64,000 nt of DNA from Neurospora tetraspora (taxonomy: Eukaryota; Ascomycota; Sordariomycetes; Sordariales; Sordariaceae). A program made the position numbers and the translations under genes. Positions 12,101-27,168 of this stretch are shown here, piece after piece (position 1 is the first letter of the stretch; each line of letters opens with the position of its first letter). Location: NCBI RefSeq assembly GCF_033439725.1, contig NW_026944388.1, positions 1,426,001 through 1,490,000 of the forward strand, read 5' to 3'. The notes under the pieces were generated by a model, which was not told the DNA's origin, did not search any database, and saw only the letters and a list, made by a program, of their open reading frames with translations.

Positions 12101-15100
12101 CAGTTTTCCTTATCTGCCTCGATGCACATAGGGCTGAGGCTGAGCCCAAGCAAAACATTTGTCAGATTTCAAGGGGAAAGAAAATAAACTACTCGCTAGG
12201 CCCGGCCTGGCCGCAGCTTTGTATGCACTTGCAAGTCCTATGGGGGCGTAACTCAAGTGTAGATGGTGTATAGGGCGCCTCATCAAGTGTCTCGAGGCTG
12301 AAAATGGTTGCCTCGTCTGTTTCGCCGTTACATCACAGCTTCCACCCTCTTTGACGGTCTATCATCCTACGCGTGGAACGGCAAATTTGATCAGTGGTTG
12401 AAATGTCTAGCAAGGCACAATTGGATGGGAATAGCTTCTCCGTTTGATTATCACAAGTGTGAGTTTCACCCCTTATGAGATCAAAAAACACTCGTACAGT
12501 TACGTGCCGGTGACCATCATTGCCCTCGACTGTTTATTTTGAGCAGGTTAAACTTTCTTCCACGACACTCGCTTGGGCACCATCCACTACGCCCTGCGCC
12601 ACACCGCCAAAACCTGGTAGGAAACGATATTATTTCGCAGGTGGAATGGCGGGCTCTTCGACTCATTGGCAGAGTTGGCAGCGTAGCTTTGTATTCATGC
12701 GGCACCAGGCGAGAATAATAAGACTGGTCCAGTCCCGGTCCCACTTGTTTATAAGTGCGAGCACCTCGGACTTTTCTCTCTACTACCTACCCCTGCAACC
12801 ACTCACGTTTCCCCAACCTAAATACAACCCATCTCCCACTTCCCACTATCTACTCGGCTACTGGACCGGGAGCATATGATATCGAGCCGACCGGAATAGA
12901 CGCGGTAGGGCTGCCGTTGCCGAAAATGGTGAACATCCTTTTTAGTGTACCAGAAAAGCACCACACGCTACTTACCCGACGTTGGGATAGGGCAAAGCAC
13001 ATCAAGACACCCACTCAACGCCACGAAAACGTGCTTTTTTTGCATATCCCTCTTGGATTTAAGCGCGCGTCTGGGGAGAAGATGGTGTGGCAATGGGAGA
13101 TGACGGGAAACTATGAAGTGATGCCGCACCCATTTCATAAAAAGCTTAATTTCTTCACTCGGGAGAGTTGAACAAGATCATCAGTTGTTATTTCCCGTCT
13201 GGATACGACTTTCGATGCCTCGAGGCAGCATGGTAAAATCCGCAGTGTCTGTGTCTCTGTCATCCTCGCTGAGAACATGAAGGACTTGTAAAAATAACAG
13301 GAGAGAGAGGCAGGACACTTCTGTGGCTTCAACTCAGCTGAATATCTGACAACCTACCTAGGACTGTTCTTAGTGGCATCCACATGAAAAGCAGACCAAG
13401 ACTGTGTCTCTGGATATATCAGGCAGAGCAGTAAAAAAAATAAAGCCGTGCCACAGACATCCGTTCATGCATCATGTCCATTCCTTCCTCCCGTCTCTGG
13501 TACTCGATTGAACCCATCCAATCGCATCTAAAACTTAGCGAGGTAGAACAACTTTCTATCGTTTCTTCATTAGCTAGAATGAACTTCTGCCGCCCCTTCA
13601 CCTTACTCATAATACGCCTTACCGTACCTTATCTACCTACTTTGCCTATCTTCTACTCTACCCCTGGGACAAAACATATCATACCATCGCTTACGTATTG
13701 CCGTTCTGGTTCGATGCCTGCTCACACACATATATATTATGTATATATATGCAAGATAAACTTTCCATCGATCTCTATGCACATACATCTTGGGTAAACT
13801 CAACCGGATCCCCTGCGCCACAACCGGGCGTTACTCCGTAGTCTGGACGAGGAAGGATTGATTCAGTACCTCTACGTACCTAGGTACACCATTTTATGTT
13901 GTTCCTGGTCCATTTGAGTCCTGTCAGTACATACCCCTAAGAGTCTGTTCCTCTTGTGCCTTTCCCCTTGCAATGTCCTTCCTCGCTGGTACACTTGCCA
14001 CTTGGGATCACATAGGTCCCTATGATATCGGTTGACCAGGGGCAAGTATCATCATTCTGGTCATTCCAAAACGACAACGCTGTTACATTATCATATTGAA
14101 AATACTAATGATGCGCACCACCTCATCACTAGTTCCAGTATAGTCGCAGAAGGAAATATTGGATGGCCCGGTCAGGGATATCCTGGAGACATAGTCCCAT
14201 CTTGTCACTCATACGGTTCAGTCCTCATTGCCCGAGTGTCCCATCTGAGACGCCGGTCTAGGCATAACCAAGCGAGCCAGACCGTTACCCGTGAAAGAGT
14301 GTGGGTATTGGTAAATTAGGCTTGACGACAGACTGCCTCAACGAGACACCCACGAGCATCGAACCTCACACGCTACTGCTACGGACCGGAGGTAGTTCCA
14401 TCCCTTCAGTTATTGGTCCTTCTTCAAACCTCTCTAGATATGTATCTGCCTAGAACAGTGAATTTGGACGAGACCGGCGCTTATGGTGCCACCGACGTCT
14501 GCCGGGTGGTAACAGGCAGCAGAATTCCACTTCCGGGTCTACTTGAAAGCGGGAGAGGCTTGGTACCTTGCTTAGTTCCGAGGGGACGGAGATAAGGCCT
14601 GAAAACTCGCCCGGGCAGTGTCCTCCGCGGTGACTTGCAAATGTACCGGCACTTTCAGGGTTGGAAAGTTACCTTATGAAGTGACGAAGTGAGTAGTGGC
14701 AATGTGATTTCATGAAGGAAGGAAGAAGGGAATGGTGTGCGTTCCATGTACCGAACAAAAGTCCTGTAAGGCAATGGAATTATGTGAGTTTTCGGTTGAC
14801 TTCATTACCCCGTCACTAACTCGAGATTTTTGCTGTACGTCCTGGACATGATACTTGGGACATGAGCTTCTCATATCAGTCAACAGCTTCTGAGCGTATT
14901 GCGCCTCCTTAGAAGTAGGCTTGCAGTATCTACATGCCCCTCTGAGCCTTCTCCATCCAGCTGAGTGCGGTTAGCATTGAATGTATACACGTCTTCCATA
15001 TCGATGCCGCATCTAGTTGATGCTCTAATCTCAGATCTTATGACAGAGACTTGATAGGTACCCCGGGGTCATCTGCCTTGATCATGATGAGAGTCCTATC

Positions 15101-16920
15101 TTTAGCAAGAATGTCAGAACTCAATCAGGCTTCCAGGTACCGCGTGGCTGGGGCAGATATTTGGGGGGGGGGGACGCTAAACTGCCAGAAAGGCAAAAGG
15201 TCAGATCTAGTCGACTGAGGATGACTCTCATGCCTGATGAGCGAACCCCGGGAGCCGCCACACCTTGCTTGCGCCAACACGATGAGAGTAAATACCGTGA
15301 AGCCTGGAGGCAGGATGATATAGAGAGAAGTCCTGGTATTGACAGGCTGATTTTGAATGTTATTCTGTTGCCTGAGAGGAAATTGTCGACTCTGTCGGGC
15401 TCAGCCTCATTCTGGCTCAGCGCATGTCGTAGAGGTAGTTCATCGGATCCGGAACATAGAGGTATCGGACTTGGACCCTGAATGGTCAGCTGGGCGGCGT
15501 GCCGTAGCGTCTTCGGGGTTACAGCGGGGTAGGTAACACCCACGGTACTACGCTACAGGGGTACCGAGCTCCCTGGCTTCTAGTCCGGCCCTCTACCAGC
15601 CGAGCGCCGAGCACCCCGGGGAGAGACTCCGGGAGGTACTGGGTATCGGCTTGCCGGGGCAGAACCGTACGGCCGGCACCTCTTTAAACACAGACGTGCC
15701 CCTTACGGCCCCTGACGGCCCCGCTCTCGGTCGGGTCGAGGGACGTCGTTTGCTCTCCATGTTAACCTTGCCTTGGCCGCAAGAATCAAACGCCACTCGC
15801 TCGCACTAGTCAAAGCGGCATGCGGGTTCCTGCGACGTCCGGAACGGACTCATATCAGTGTTCAAACGGACTCCCTCAAATCTCGATAAGACAACAGCTG
15901 CACCTATCCAGCTTGCCGGCCTGTTATCCTGTCCTATTTCGTGTCGTGGTCTGTTGATAGCAGCACCTTTGACCTGTGGCATCACGGCATCTGTACAGGC
16001 CACGGTGGTGCATGCGAACAACACTGACCGCCTTGTTGTTCGTACTGCGGGGGAGGGGCAAATCAGTCCAAGCGTGTCATGAATCGAACTTGGAGAGACC
16101 TGACAGCCTGGCCATCTGGATATCGGTGCTACAGCATCCGAACCTCCCTTCACTGTAATATCGAACTGAAGAATGGAACGAACTCCAAGCCAACAAGATG
16201 AAGCTTTGATCTGTCAGCAGGTTCGGCAGCGGTAGAACGCATTCGAAGGTTCCGGCCGCACCGTTGCTTTGCCAGGTGTGTCGACCTGAAGATCCTCGGA
16301 GGGATGGCAGAATTGGCAGAAGAGGTGCCTGGAGCCCTGGAACAAGGTGGCAGAATCGAGGTGAATGGGCGAAAAGCACGGACCTTTGTCGCCCCAGAAA
16401 AGGCTCCGCTTGCACTTCGTCATCCAAATGGTCGCCTGGCGGGGCGGTTTGTCAGTCAGTGACACTGACAGTGGTGAATGAGGTGCTGTTGCTGTTGCCG
16501 CTCCCAGCTGCTGGCCACCAGCTGCTTGCCCCTGGTTGGCTGGCCTTGGAGGGAGCAAGCGGTGCCACTCGCCGGTGCAGCGAGTGGTGCTTGCTCGCTT
16601 TGGCTCGAACCGTTCTCCCAGGTTGTCCTCCCAATGAAACTTCCAAGTGAACCTGAACGTAAACGCAACCAACCTCCAACACCAAAACGCAAAGGCACTT
16701 CGTCCCTCCGACTGGTCCTTTTTTCCATCCCAACACCATTCACATTCACCTCGCCGTCCAGCCTCCAAGGATCCTTTTATCAGCGGGTCAAGAGGCTACG
16801 AATCTTATTTCTTCTCCGAAACCACTTCTTCCCGCTACATCCTCTCCGTGGATTAGCATCACCGTCCGCGATACCCAAACACCACATTTATTCTACTGAT
16901 CCATCAACACAAACGTCAAG
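9192..16920. other. 7.7-kb region with no supported gene
   Basis: Open frames here are short, overlap on both strands and have unnatural composition, so I call no protein. Visible items are an imperfect direct repeat around 10733-10788 rich in GTTAGCG, a TA-rich microsatellite near 13730-13750, an 11-base G run at 15163-15173, and a GC-richer block around 15480-15800 with many CCGG and GGGG strings. The 5' part must include the promoter of the Zn2Cys6 factor, and the last kilobase, C/T-rich from about 16620, the promoter and leader of CDC48. Long noncoding transcripts are possible but cannot be shown from sequence. Confidence 0.6.
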
Positions 16921-19732
<2,812 letters not shown>

Positions 19733-20222
19733 AGGGGGAGGGGTTCAAGACTCAGTATTAGAACAGTCTTCCGCTAGCCTTGGGGCTCTGCTTGTATGTT
19801 AATATGCGCTCAAAGGAAAGGAGTTGACGAGCTATTCCTTCAGAAAGTTGATTCACGGTGTGTTGGCATAGTCTCTTTTGCCTGGCCCATCCGAGGTCGG
19901 TTTATAGCAATGGGGCACGAAGGATATGACATTTCCACTTATCAGCGGTTACTCTTAGACAAATAGGAGGAGATCGAGATGGGAGAAGCCCGCGTCAAGT
20001 AGATGTGGTGTTTTATCACCATAGCGGACCCCAGCGAGTGTTTAGCACTCGGATTCGATGAAATTGAGAAAATCATTTAAGCAATGCCTTTGTTTCCTTC
20101 AACCTCGTTGTCTTTGTGTTTGACTTGGTTCTATCCATGCAGCTAGCTCTAGATGCAGTCTTGAACACAGGAACAGTGACCCTAAACTGATGTCGACGTG
20201 CAGCTCTTTTTCTACTCACTCC
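19733..20222. other. Convergent 3' region
   Basis: This stretch separates the stop codons of cdc48 (plus) and the aminotransferase (minus). It must carry both polyadenylation regions. I see no further gene. Confidence 0.6.
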
Positions 20223-21998
20223 TCAGATTCCACCAAGTTTCTCAAACACACTCTCAACCGCCTTCCCAAGCCTATCCACGATCATCTCCAACTCCTCCTC
20301 CAAAATATCATACGCCGGCATAACCATAACATGATCCCCCCTCCCCTCTCCAGCACATCCCTGGCCATTATACACCAAAACCCCAAACTCCTTCATCGCC
20401 GTCCTATGCACCATCTGCGCTACCCCCAGTCCGACATCAAACGGCTCCTTGGTCTCTCTATCCTTCACAAACTCTACCCCCCAAAACAGTCCCCGCCCTC
20501 TGATATCGCCCACATTCGGATGTTTGCTTAGTCGCTGTCTAAGTAACCACCCCAGCACTTTTTCGTGTTCTCTCACTTTTGCAAGTAACCCCTCCCGCTC
20601 AATAACACCCACTTGGACTGCCAACGCCGCGGCCGCTACGAGAGGGTTGTTTTGGTAAGTATGGCCGTGCGTGAATACCCTTTTTTCTTGTTCCATGACT
20701 CCGGCGATTTTGTGACCGACGAGGAGGGCGGAACCGGGGGTGTAGCCGCCTGTGAAGCATTTACCGAGGGTTTGGAGGTCTGGGACTACCTCTCCCCCCT
20801 CCTCGCCGTTTTCTGGCCGTTCGATCGACTGCCACGCGTGTAAGGTGCCGGAACGTCCCATCCCACACATAACCTCATCAAAAACCAACAGCGCCCCATA
20901 CCGCTCACATAACTTCTTAACACCCCTCATATACCCCGGTGGGGGAGGCACACAGCCCAAAGCAGCGCCGACGATGGGCTCCATGATGACTGCCGCTACT
21001 GTTTCTGGCCCTAGCCTCAAAAACATGGATTCCAGCTCGGCTAGTTTGCGGGAGACGTAAGCAGCGGTGGGTTCATCGACAGAAGAAAAAAGTTGGTCGC
21101 GGTAGGGGTTGCAAGCTGAAATAGGGTGGAAGTGAGACTCCAAAAGGATGCCGGAGGAGATGAAAGGTAAGCGACGGGAAAAGTGGTTGGAGGCGGAGAG
21201 GGAGCCGAGGGTGGTGCCGTGGTAGGAGGGGGTGCGGGTTATGAAGTTTGTTCTTTTAGTGGTAGAACCGCCGGTCCAAGAGTGGTGGAATTCGAGGGAG
21301 AGTTTGAGGGCTGCTTCTATTGCTTCGGAGCCTGGTAGAGGAGAGTTGATGAGTAATGACATGATATTTGGAGAACAAGCGGAGGTAGAAGGGGGGACTG
21401 GGGGAGACATACCAGAACACATCAAATAAACCTTCTTCATCATTCCCCCCGTGCTTTCAACCAGCCACTCACTCAACCTTTCAACAGGGTCCAGTTTGAA
21501 GTGAGCGTACGAGGCATAGGAGCACGAGGCCATCTGTTTGGTGATGGCTTTGATCACCTCTTTGCGCCCGTGGCCGATGCAAGCGACGCCGGCGCCGCCG
21601 CAGGCGTCGAGGATTTTTGCGCCCGTGGTGGTGATCCAGTAGTGGCCTTTTGCTTTGGCTAGTTGTGGGAGGGCTTCGTTGTCGTCATTGTTAGTGTCAT
21701 CTTGGTGGTGGGGGTGTTGTTGTTGGCTCTTGCTTGTGGGAGGGGAAGGGGGAGAGTCATCGTTGCTGGAGACTTCGGAATCGGTGCCGGTTTCGTAGGC
21801 GGAGTCGAACAGTTCTGGTGTTGTTGTTTTCGGAGTTTGTTGGTCGGATATAGTTTTGATGGGTAATGGTTTTGAGGGAATGGTGTCGTTCACGGTGGTA
21901 AGAAGACACTGGTCCATCTTGTTGGTCAAGTCTGTGGTAAAGGATAGAGAAGTTCGTTTTGAGAAGAGAGGTGAGGGGCGTCGTGATGGGATGCTCAT
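20223..21998 (-). CDS. Class III (omega-type) PLP-dependent aminotransferase
   Basis: Exon 1 (21998-21413) and exon 2 (21331-20223) give 564 residues. Removing the 81-bp intron (GTATGT donor, CAG acceptor) restores YLMCSGSEAIEAALKL, a hallmark of the family; unspliced, the frame happens to stay open. Other hallmarks are YHGTTLGSLSAS, the PLP-ring motif FDEVMCGMGRSGTLHAW, and TLGKCFTGGY, whose Lys should form the Schiff base. The first ~110 residues are an unusual Ser/Thr/Asp/Gln-rich extension that begins with a basic, hydroxylated stretch (SIPSRRPSPLFSKRTS). This could be a mitochondrial presequence plus a disordered linker. Substrate cannot be told: relatives use GABA, ornithine, diaminobutyrate or other omega-amino donors. 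Confidence 0.93.
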   Translation of the reverse strand: MSIPSRRPSPLFSKRTSLSFTTDLTNKMDQCLLTTVNDTIPSKPLPIKTISDQQTPKTTTPELFDSAYETGTDSEVSSNDDSPPSPPTSKSQQQHPHHQDDTNNDDNEALPQLAKAKGHYWITTTGAKILDACGGAGVACIGHGRKEVIKAITKQMASCSYASYAHFKLDPVERLSEWLVESTGGMMKKVYLMCSGMSPPVPPSTSACSPNIMSLLINSPLPGSEAIEAALKLSLEFHHSWTGGSTTKRTNFITRTPSYHGTTLGSLSASNHFSRRLPFISSGILLESHFHPISACNPYRDQLFSSVDEPTAAYVSRKLAELESMFLRLGPETVAAVIMEPIVGAALGCVPPPPGYMRGVKKLCERYGALLVFDEVMCGMGRSGTLHAWQSIERPENGEEGGEVVPDLQTLGKCFTGGYTPGSALLVGHKIAGVMEQEKRVFTHGHTYQNNPLVAAAALAVQVGVIEREGLLAKVREHEKVLGWLLRQRLSKHPNVGDIRGRGLFWGVEFVKDRETKEPFDVGLGVAQMVHRTAMKEFGVLVYNGQGCAGEGRGDHVMVMPAYDILEEELEMIVDRLGKAVESVFEKLGGI

Positions 21999-24020
21999 GG
22001 AAAGATGGCGGTTCCAAATGGAGGAGGGGGTTCAATGGCTTTAAATCATCCTGCTCACCACCGTGAGGGATCAACACTTAATTATCCCACATCGTGAAAT
22101 GTACTTCTTCTAGTGAGAATGCTGTATGGTGTACCCTAGTGAGAATGCGTGCTGCCTGTCATCCTCATCCATACATCTCTTCTCCCGTAGTTGCATCTGT
22201 CTAACGGACCGGTGAACAAGATTATCCGGCTGTTGCGGTTCATTATGCTAGAGGCAGTGAAGTATCGAAGCATAACTACCAAAAAGAAAAGAGGGAAAGA
22301 ACGAAGGCTTGGTCCTACACAGTCGGGACTCGGAAGAGTATCAGAAGCAAGGTCGTCCCTTCCGCGGATGGTGAACCCTTGGAGACTGACACGGTTTTCC
22401 GTCCATGACACTTCGGCCCTGATGGCTAATGGACGGGAGACTCCGATTTGGATCCCGTCCCGATTCGCGAGTTGAGTGAAGTCTGGCCGAACTGGCTAGA
22501 CCGAGGAATGACAGGGAGGGTCAGTGACACTGAGCCATGAGAGGAAGAAGGATGATTCGTTGTTTCTACGGTGCATAGAGAGTCGGCTAAGCGAGGCATC
22601 AGCGGTAGAAGAAAATTAAGAGCGTTAGCCGTTCTGAGAGGGAAGGTATGACCTAGCGGAAGGCAAAAAGGCTCTACCTCTAGCCAACGTTAGACGGGAG
22701 GTTGCAGGATATACAATGTCGGTCTTTATGGATTAGGGAAGGAGCGAGTGGGAAGTTGTACCCGAGACAGGGATGTTCACTTGATCGATTGTAGATGATC
22801 AAGAAGTTTCACACAATTTGAGGTGGTCGGAGAGAAAGAAATCCTAGCAAACTGTCAAAGGAAGATTATCCTCATCACTACCAATTCTAAGCAACAGCAC
22901 ACATCATGTTACCTTGTTGAAACCGACCTTGAACATTCAGTCAACAACCTCGAATTCACGCCCAACCAACACCACTCCAGCACACACTCAATCATTAATA
23001 ATGCCCTTTCTCTTCCAGCACTGTGCTCAAAGTACAAGTACCTTTCCCCCAGCATGTAACCTATCCAAACACCACGTGGTATACCGTTCGGCATGGATGG
23101 ACAAACGTGGTTTGAACGACAAGCGAACACAAAGTTTGCTTTTCTTCAACTAGCCACTCAACTAGCCGCTTTTGCTGCCCAATTCCAGATTGGAACACTA
23201 TACCAATTCATATGGCTACAATTAGTCGAATCATGTTGTCTGCCGAGCACGACTTCCGTCATTCATACTTCAACGTTGCCGTCCTCGCGTTGACCTCGAC
23301 TCGGGCCTCAGAGGGTCTATAACTAACATCGGGCCGAAATTTTGTTTGAGAATGCCCTGCCCGAACCGAGGCCAACCCCGAGACTCGAACTAGAGCACAG
23401 CCAGAATGCTACAATGCTACTATACTTATCATACCGTTCTGTGTTTTCCAGCCAACTAACTGGTTGATCAGATTTCTTTTCGGAGTTTCTCCCGTTTTTT
23501 TTCAGGGACTGCATTCATTTGTTGTCACAAATTTTAAGCCACGGCGCATAAATATGTATACCTGACATTTGATATCCACGGTTATGTAGTGAACCCTTTT
23601 CGTTGAACTCACGTTGAGGACAGACAGGGTGCTCGTCCCGAAGCATCTAAGCAGTCGATTTAGAGATACCGGCCGGTTCCGCACCATGGAGCGGTAGACG
23701 GTGTTGATTCTGGTTGTCATGTATTCTTGTTCGATAATGTTGATAACCCCATTGTACAATGAGTTTCGTCAGGCGTAACTGCGTACAGAAGTGAACGATA
23801 CAAACCAATCCACACTGAGTATCTCTTCTTCCGTAGTCATCAGATTGAGCTCGATCAACTACTACTGACAAATAAATGCCCGGCTCTGCTCAGTTACAAC
23901 ATAAATCCTTCGCTGATCTGGAAACCTCCGCGTGGAATGCGAGTGAGTATAAGGAGCACCACCAGAACCACCCATCTTAAGATCATCAAACCCTTAACCA
24001 AAGGGCATGCTATCCCTATC

Positions 24021-24025
24021 CGTGC

Positions 24026-24057
<32 letters not shown>
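24021..24057. repeat. GT/AC dinucleotide microsatellite
   Basis: A run of alternating GT preceded by three CGTG-type units spans about 37 bases. It is noncoding and likely to vary in length between strains. Confidence 0.95.
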
Positions 24058-24062
<5 letters not shown>

Positions 24063-24302
24063 CTCATGGTGTCTGGTCTTCCTAGACACATCTGCCTGGT
24101 CTTCCTAATCCGCCTGCATTCACAATCTCTGAAAATAACAACCAGGACACAAGAAACAAAAGGCCTCTGGACCATGACGAAAGAAGAAAGAGAACGCAAC
24201 TTTGGGATATCAATATCAAAGCCATTTAGACCACCACCCCGTCAGAAACACCGTTGAGTAGTAGTGAAGAGGGGAAAAGACAATGACCTCCGAGAAATGA
24301 TC

Positions 24303-24351
24303 CTGAACTGAACTGAACTGAACTGACCCGACCCAACCCAACCCGACCCAG
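24303..24351. repeat. Two adjoining pentamer repeats
   Basis: Nearly five units of CTGAA pass directly into about five units of CCCAA/CCCGA. The second block is a C-to-G-purine variant of the same five-base rhythm, and the whole is intergenic. Confidence 0.9.
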
Positions 24352-24854
24352 ATTGATGGAAAAGATGAGGAACGTGGCACTTTGACCTTTTTTCCCTGAA
24401 CTTTTGGCCTGAAACACCCTGTTCCCTCCCATTTGTGTTTTATACCTTCCGTACTCATATGACTACCCGCCTCCAGGCCCAGGAAAATACAACTTGAACA
24501 TAAGAGGCAGAAGAAGAATGACAACAAAGAGAATAGTTTGCCCTGAAAGCAGGAAGCCATTGTGCCCTTCCTCGATATTGAAATTATCGAGTCCATCCAT
24601 CCCTTATGGTATCACACAAGACACGAACTAAGGAATATAATACCCGGTAACGAATACCCTTAAAAATAAAAAAAAACTGGTTTAATGGTGATAAACTCAT
24701 ACGGCAAACGACAAGGAAGAACTGAAGAAGAAGAATGATGCAGAATACGTGAACAAAAGCCCACTTAGAACAATGATGCGTAAATGGCGCTAGCCACGTT
24801 CTTGTATATTTCGCGAAATCGGTGTTGTAGCTGCACCCTCGGCTACGTGCCCTT

Positions 24855-27168
24855 CTAAGAGCTCAGGGGCGCCATAGAGGGCACATCGCCGTTTTCAGCC
24901 GGCTGAATCTCCTTGCCACGACTGACAGGAGCATGATAACTACCGATGCTTTGGAATCCCCTAAGAACGTGAAGTTTAGTATATATGGCCAGACGAACCA
25001 CTAGAGTTGAGAGTTGCACTTACTTTGTAAGATCAAAAGCCCGGTCCTCCTCCTCGGCAGGGCTCGGGGATTCTTCTACGCCGACGGTGGCGCCGCGGCT
25101 GGTCGTTCTCGTCGGGCTTGCACTCCCGGCAGGCGACTTACTCCGCGCCGGTGGCGGGGGGCTGCTGCTCTGCGATGGCAGGTTCCCGTGTGTCTTGGAG
25201 GGGCTGGCGTCGTACTGAGCAGGCTTTAGCGGCGTACTTGAAATATCGGCATATCTCCAGAACGGGGCGGGTGAGCTGGTCGGCATGTGTTGACTAGGCC
25301 GTTGGGCCGTGCTGGGGGGTACAAGCCGGGGATTAACTCGGTTTGGAGCCGGCGTAACGAGAGACGCACCATCTTCCTGCAGGTACGACGACCCCAACGT
25401 CGGCGAAGCAGGCGTATCCTCCACTATCCCCGATGTACTCATTGTCGCGGGCTTCCGGATCGTCGACAGCGGGCTAGCCTCCGTACCATCCTCCGCTTTG
25501 TCAGGGAGAGGTTTGCGCTGGGCGGCGCGCACAGGCGTTGATTGCGAGTCGCGGAGTGTTGGGTGCGGTTGTGGTTGGGGCGAGTCGGACGGCGAAATCT
25601 TCCGCTTACGAGACGACGTAGGCTCCTTGGCGGCCATGTCCTTCGGACCCTGCGTGATGTAATTCAGCCCACTAGGAGAAGCTGGGTTAGAGGTGCCTCT
25701 ATGTCCACCACGACCACCTCGGTACGCATTGCGTATCATGTCGTCACGGGCGTCGGCAACAATCTGCCACTTCATGCCCTTGCCGGGCTCGTCTGTCGAC
25801 CTTGCGACCTTCTCGAATGACTTATTCAACGAAAGATTATGTCGAATCGAGTTCTAGTAACAGGTATGTCAGCTATCCAAGTATGCGAGGGTACAGCAAC
25901 AGCTGAGAAACGTACCTGCCAGCCACCAGCGGGTTGATGCCTATAGTATGAGTAGCGGTTCATGATGAACTGATAAATGCCGGAGAGATTGAGCTTCTGG
26001 TCTTCTGTGTTCATGATCGCCTGCGTGATCATTTGTGCATAGCTGAATTGCGGCTTGATGTGTTGATTTTCGTCGAGACTAAGATCAACCTCGTTGTTGG
26101 TCATGACAAGCGGGCCTGCCAAACCTTCATGAACCATCCTGTGCATCGGCGGCCGAGGAAGGTTAAGGGGAGGAGTGACGCCTCTCCGGTAGTCTGGAGG
26201 AGCTGGAGCCAATGCCTTTTGTGGTCCTTGATTCCGGGGGGCGGCCTTGCTAGTCGGAGACACGGCCTGAAAAGCATGCGATTCTCCTGCTGAGGGAAGG
26301 GGATGGCGAGCTTGGCGAGGAGAAGTCTGCGAGTCTGGGGGAACGATGCCGGCTCGCTCGAGATAGTCCCTCTTGATTTGAAGAGCACTGATATCGGCCG
26401 GCAGAACAAACATCATCTCCATGCCGCCAATCTCGATGACCTCGCCGCTTCTCAGAGGACCCTCGTCGCCCACTTTCCACGGAACGCCATCGACCTTGAG
26501 CGCATTGCGACCCTTGACGCGCAACCACCACTGCTCCTCTGTAGATTTGAAGTAAATGAGAGCATGCTGACGAGAAACCTGCTTGTTGGGGCCTAGGTCG
26601 ATGTGTACAATTTTGCTGGGGTCTTCCTCCTGGCTCTGGCCGGCGGTAGTCTGTATAGGTTCGGAGGAGCGACCGATATTAACATTGAGGCTCGTGATGT
26701 AGTAGGTCCAGTCGAAGGCCGCGATTTTAGCAAAGGCCTGAACGCCCTGGCTCGACTCGTGGATGCTGTTGGAGTGGTCCTTGCTAGCCTGAACATTCTT
26801 GGGCATCTCGAGATACTGTATCACGCGTGCGACCACCTGGTCATCGTCGTTCATGTCTAGAGCTGACTGGTCGGCGACTAATGACGAGTCGGCCTCGTCG
26901 GCGAGATCGGTCGGCGCATCGTCATCCTGCAGCAAAGAAGAAAGGCCTGGTTAGTTTGGATCAGGTAGCTTATGGGGGTAGTCAAAGAAGCGCACGATGG
27001 CAACAAAGCGTGGCAAAGGAGAGGGGTGTGCGAGAGCAGGGTGCGCCTTACCTTCTTGCGACGCTTCGAGGGCCGTGAGGGCGACGACTCTCCAGTAACT
27101 GGATCGCTGAGATTTTGCTGGTCGGCAGTGTTGAAGCTCGCCGTGTGCTTCGGTGGTGAAGGCGACAT
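24855..27168 (-). CDS. fkh1: FHA and forkhead-domain transcription factor (Fkh1/Fkh2-like)
   Basis: Four exons (27168-27052, 26926-25916, 25853-25024, 24960-24855) give 687 residues. An FHA domain lies at about 105-215 with the phosphopeptide-binding signature NIGRSSEP and [10 protein letters not shown]. The forkhead domain starts near 330 ([15 protein letters not shown]) and is completed across the third intron boundary, where GGWQ joins [16 protein letters not shown], the recognition helix. The C-terminal third is Ser/Pro-rich with many SP/TP sites, as expected of a CDK-regulated factor. Exon 4 encodes only the last 34 residues; its intron has a TACTAAA branch and a TAG acceptor. This domain order matches yeast Fkh1/Fkh2, which control G2/M genes and replication timing; the same role here is inferred. 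The symbol reflects the family, not a checked orthology. Confidence 0.95.

Larger units (their letters stand above)
21999..24854. other. 2.9-kb gene-poor region between aminotransferase and forkhead genes
   Basis: I see no supported coding region. It holds the aminotransferase promoter at the left end, a paired TAGTGAGAATG direct repeat near 22110-22147, a GT microsatellite and a pentamer repeat near 24.0-24.35 kb, and the forkhead 3' untranslated region at the right end. A lone TCGAACT string near 23394 resembles half a tRNA T-arm but has no partner arms. Confidence 0.5.

Noticed and set aside
23385-23405. T-arm-like string on minus near 23394
   Set aside because: The five-base stems have two or more mismatches and no other tRNA arms can be found.
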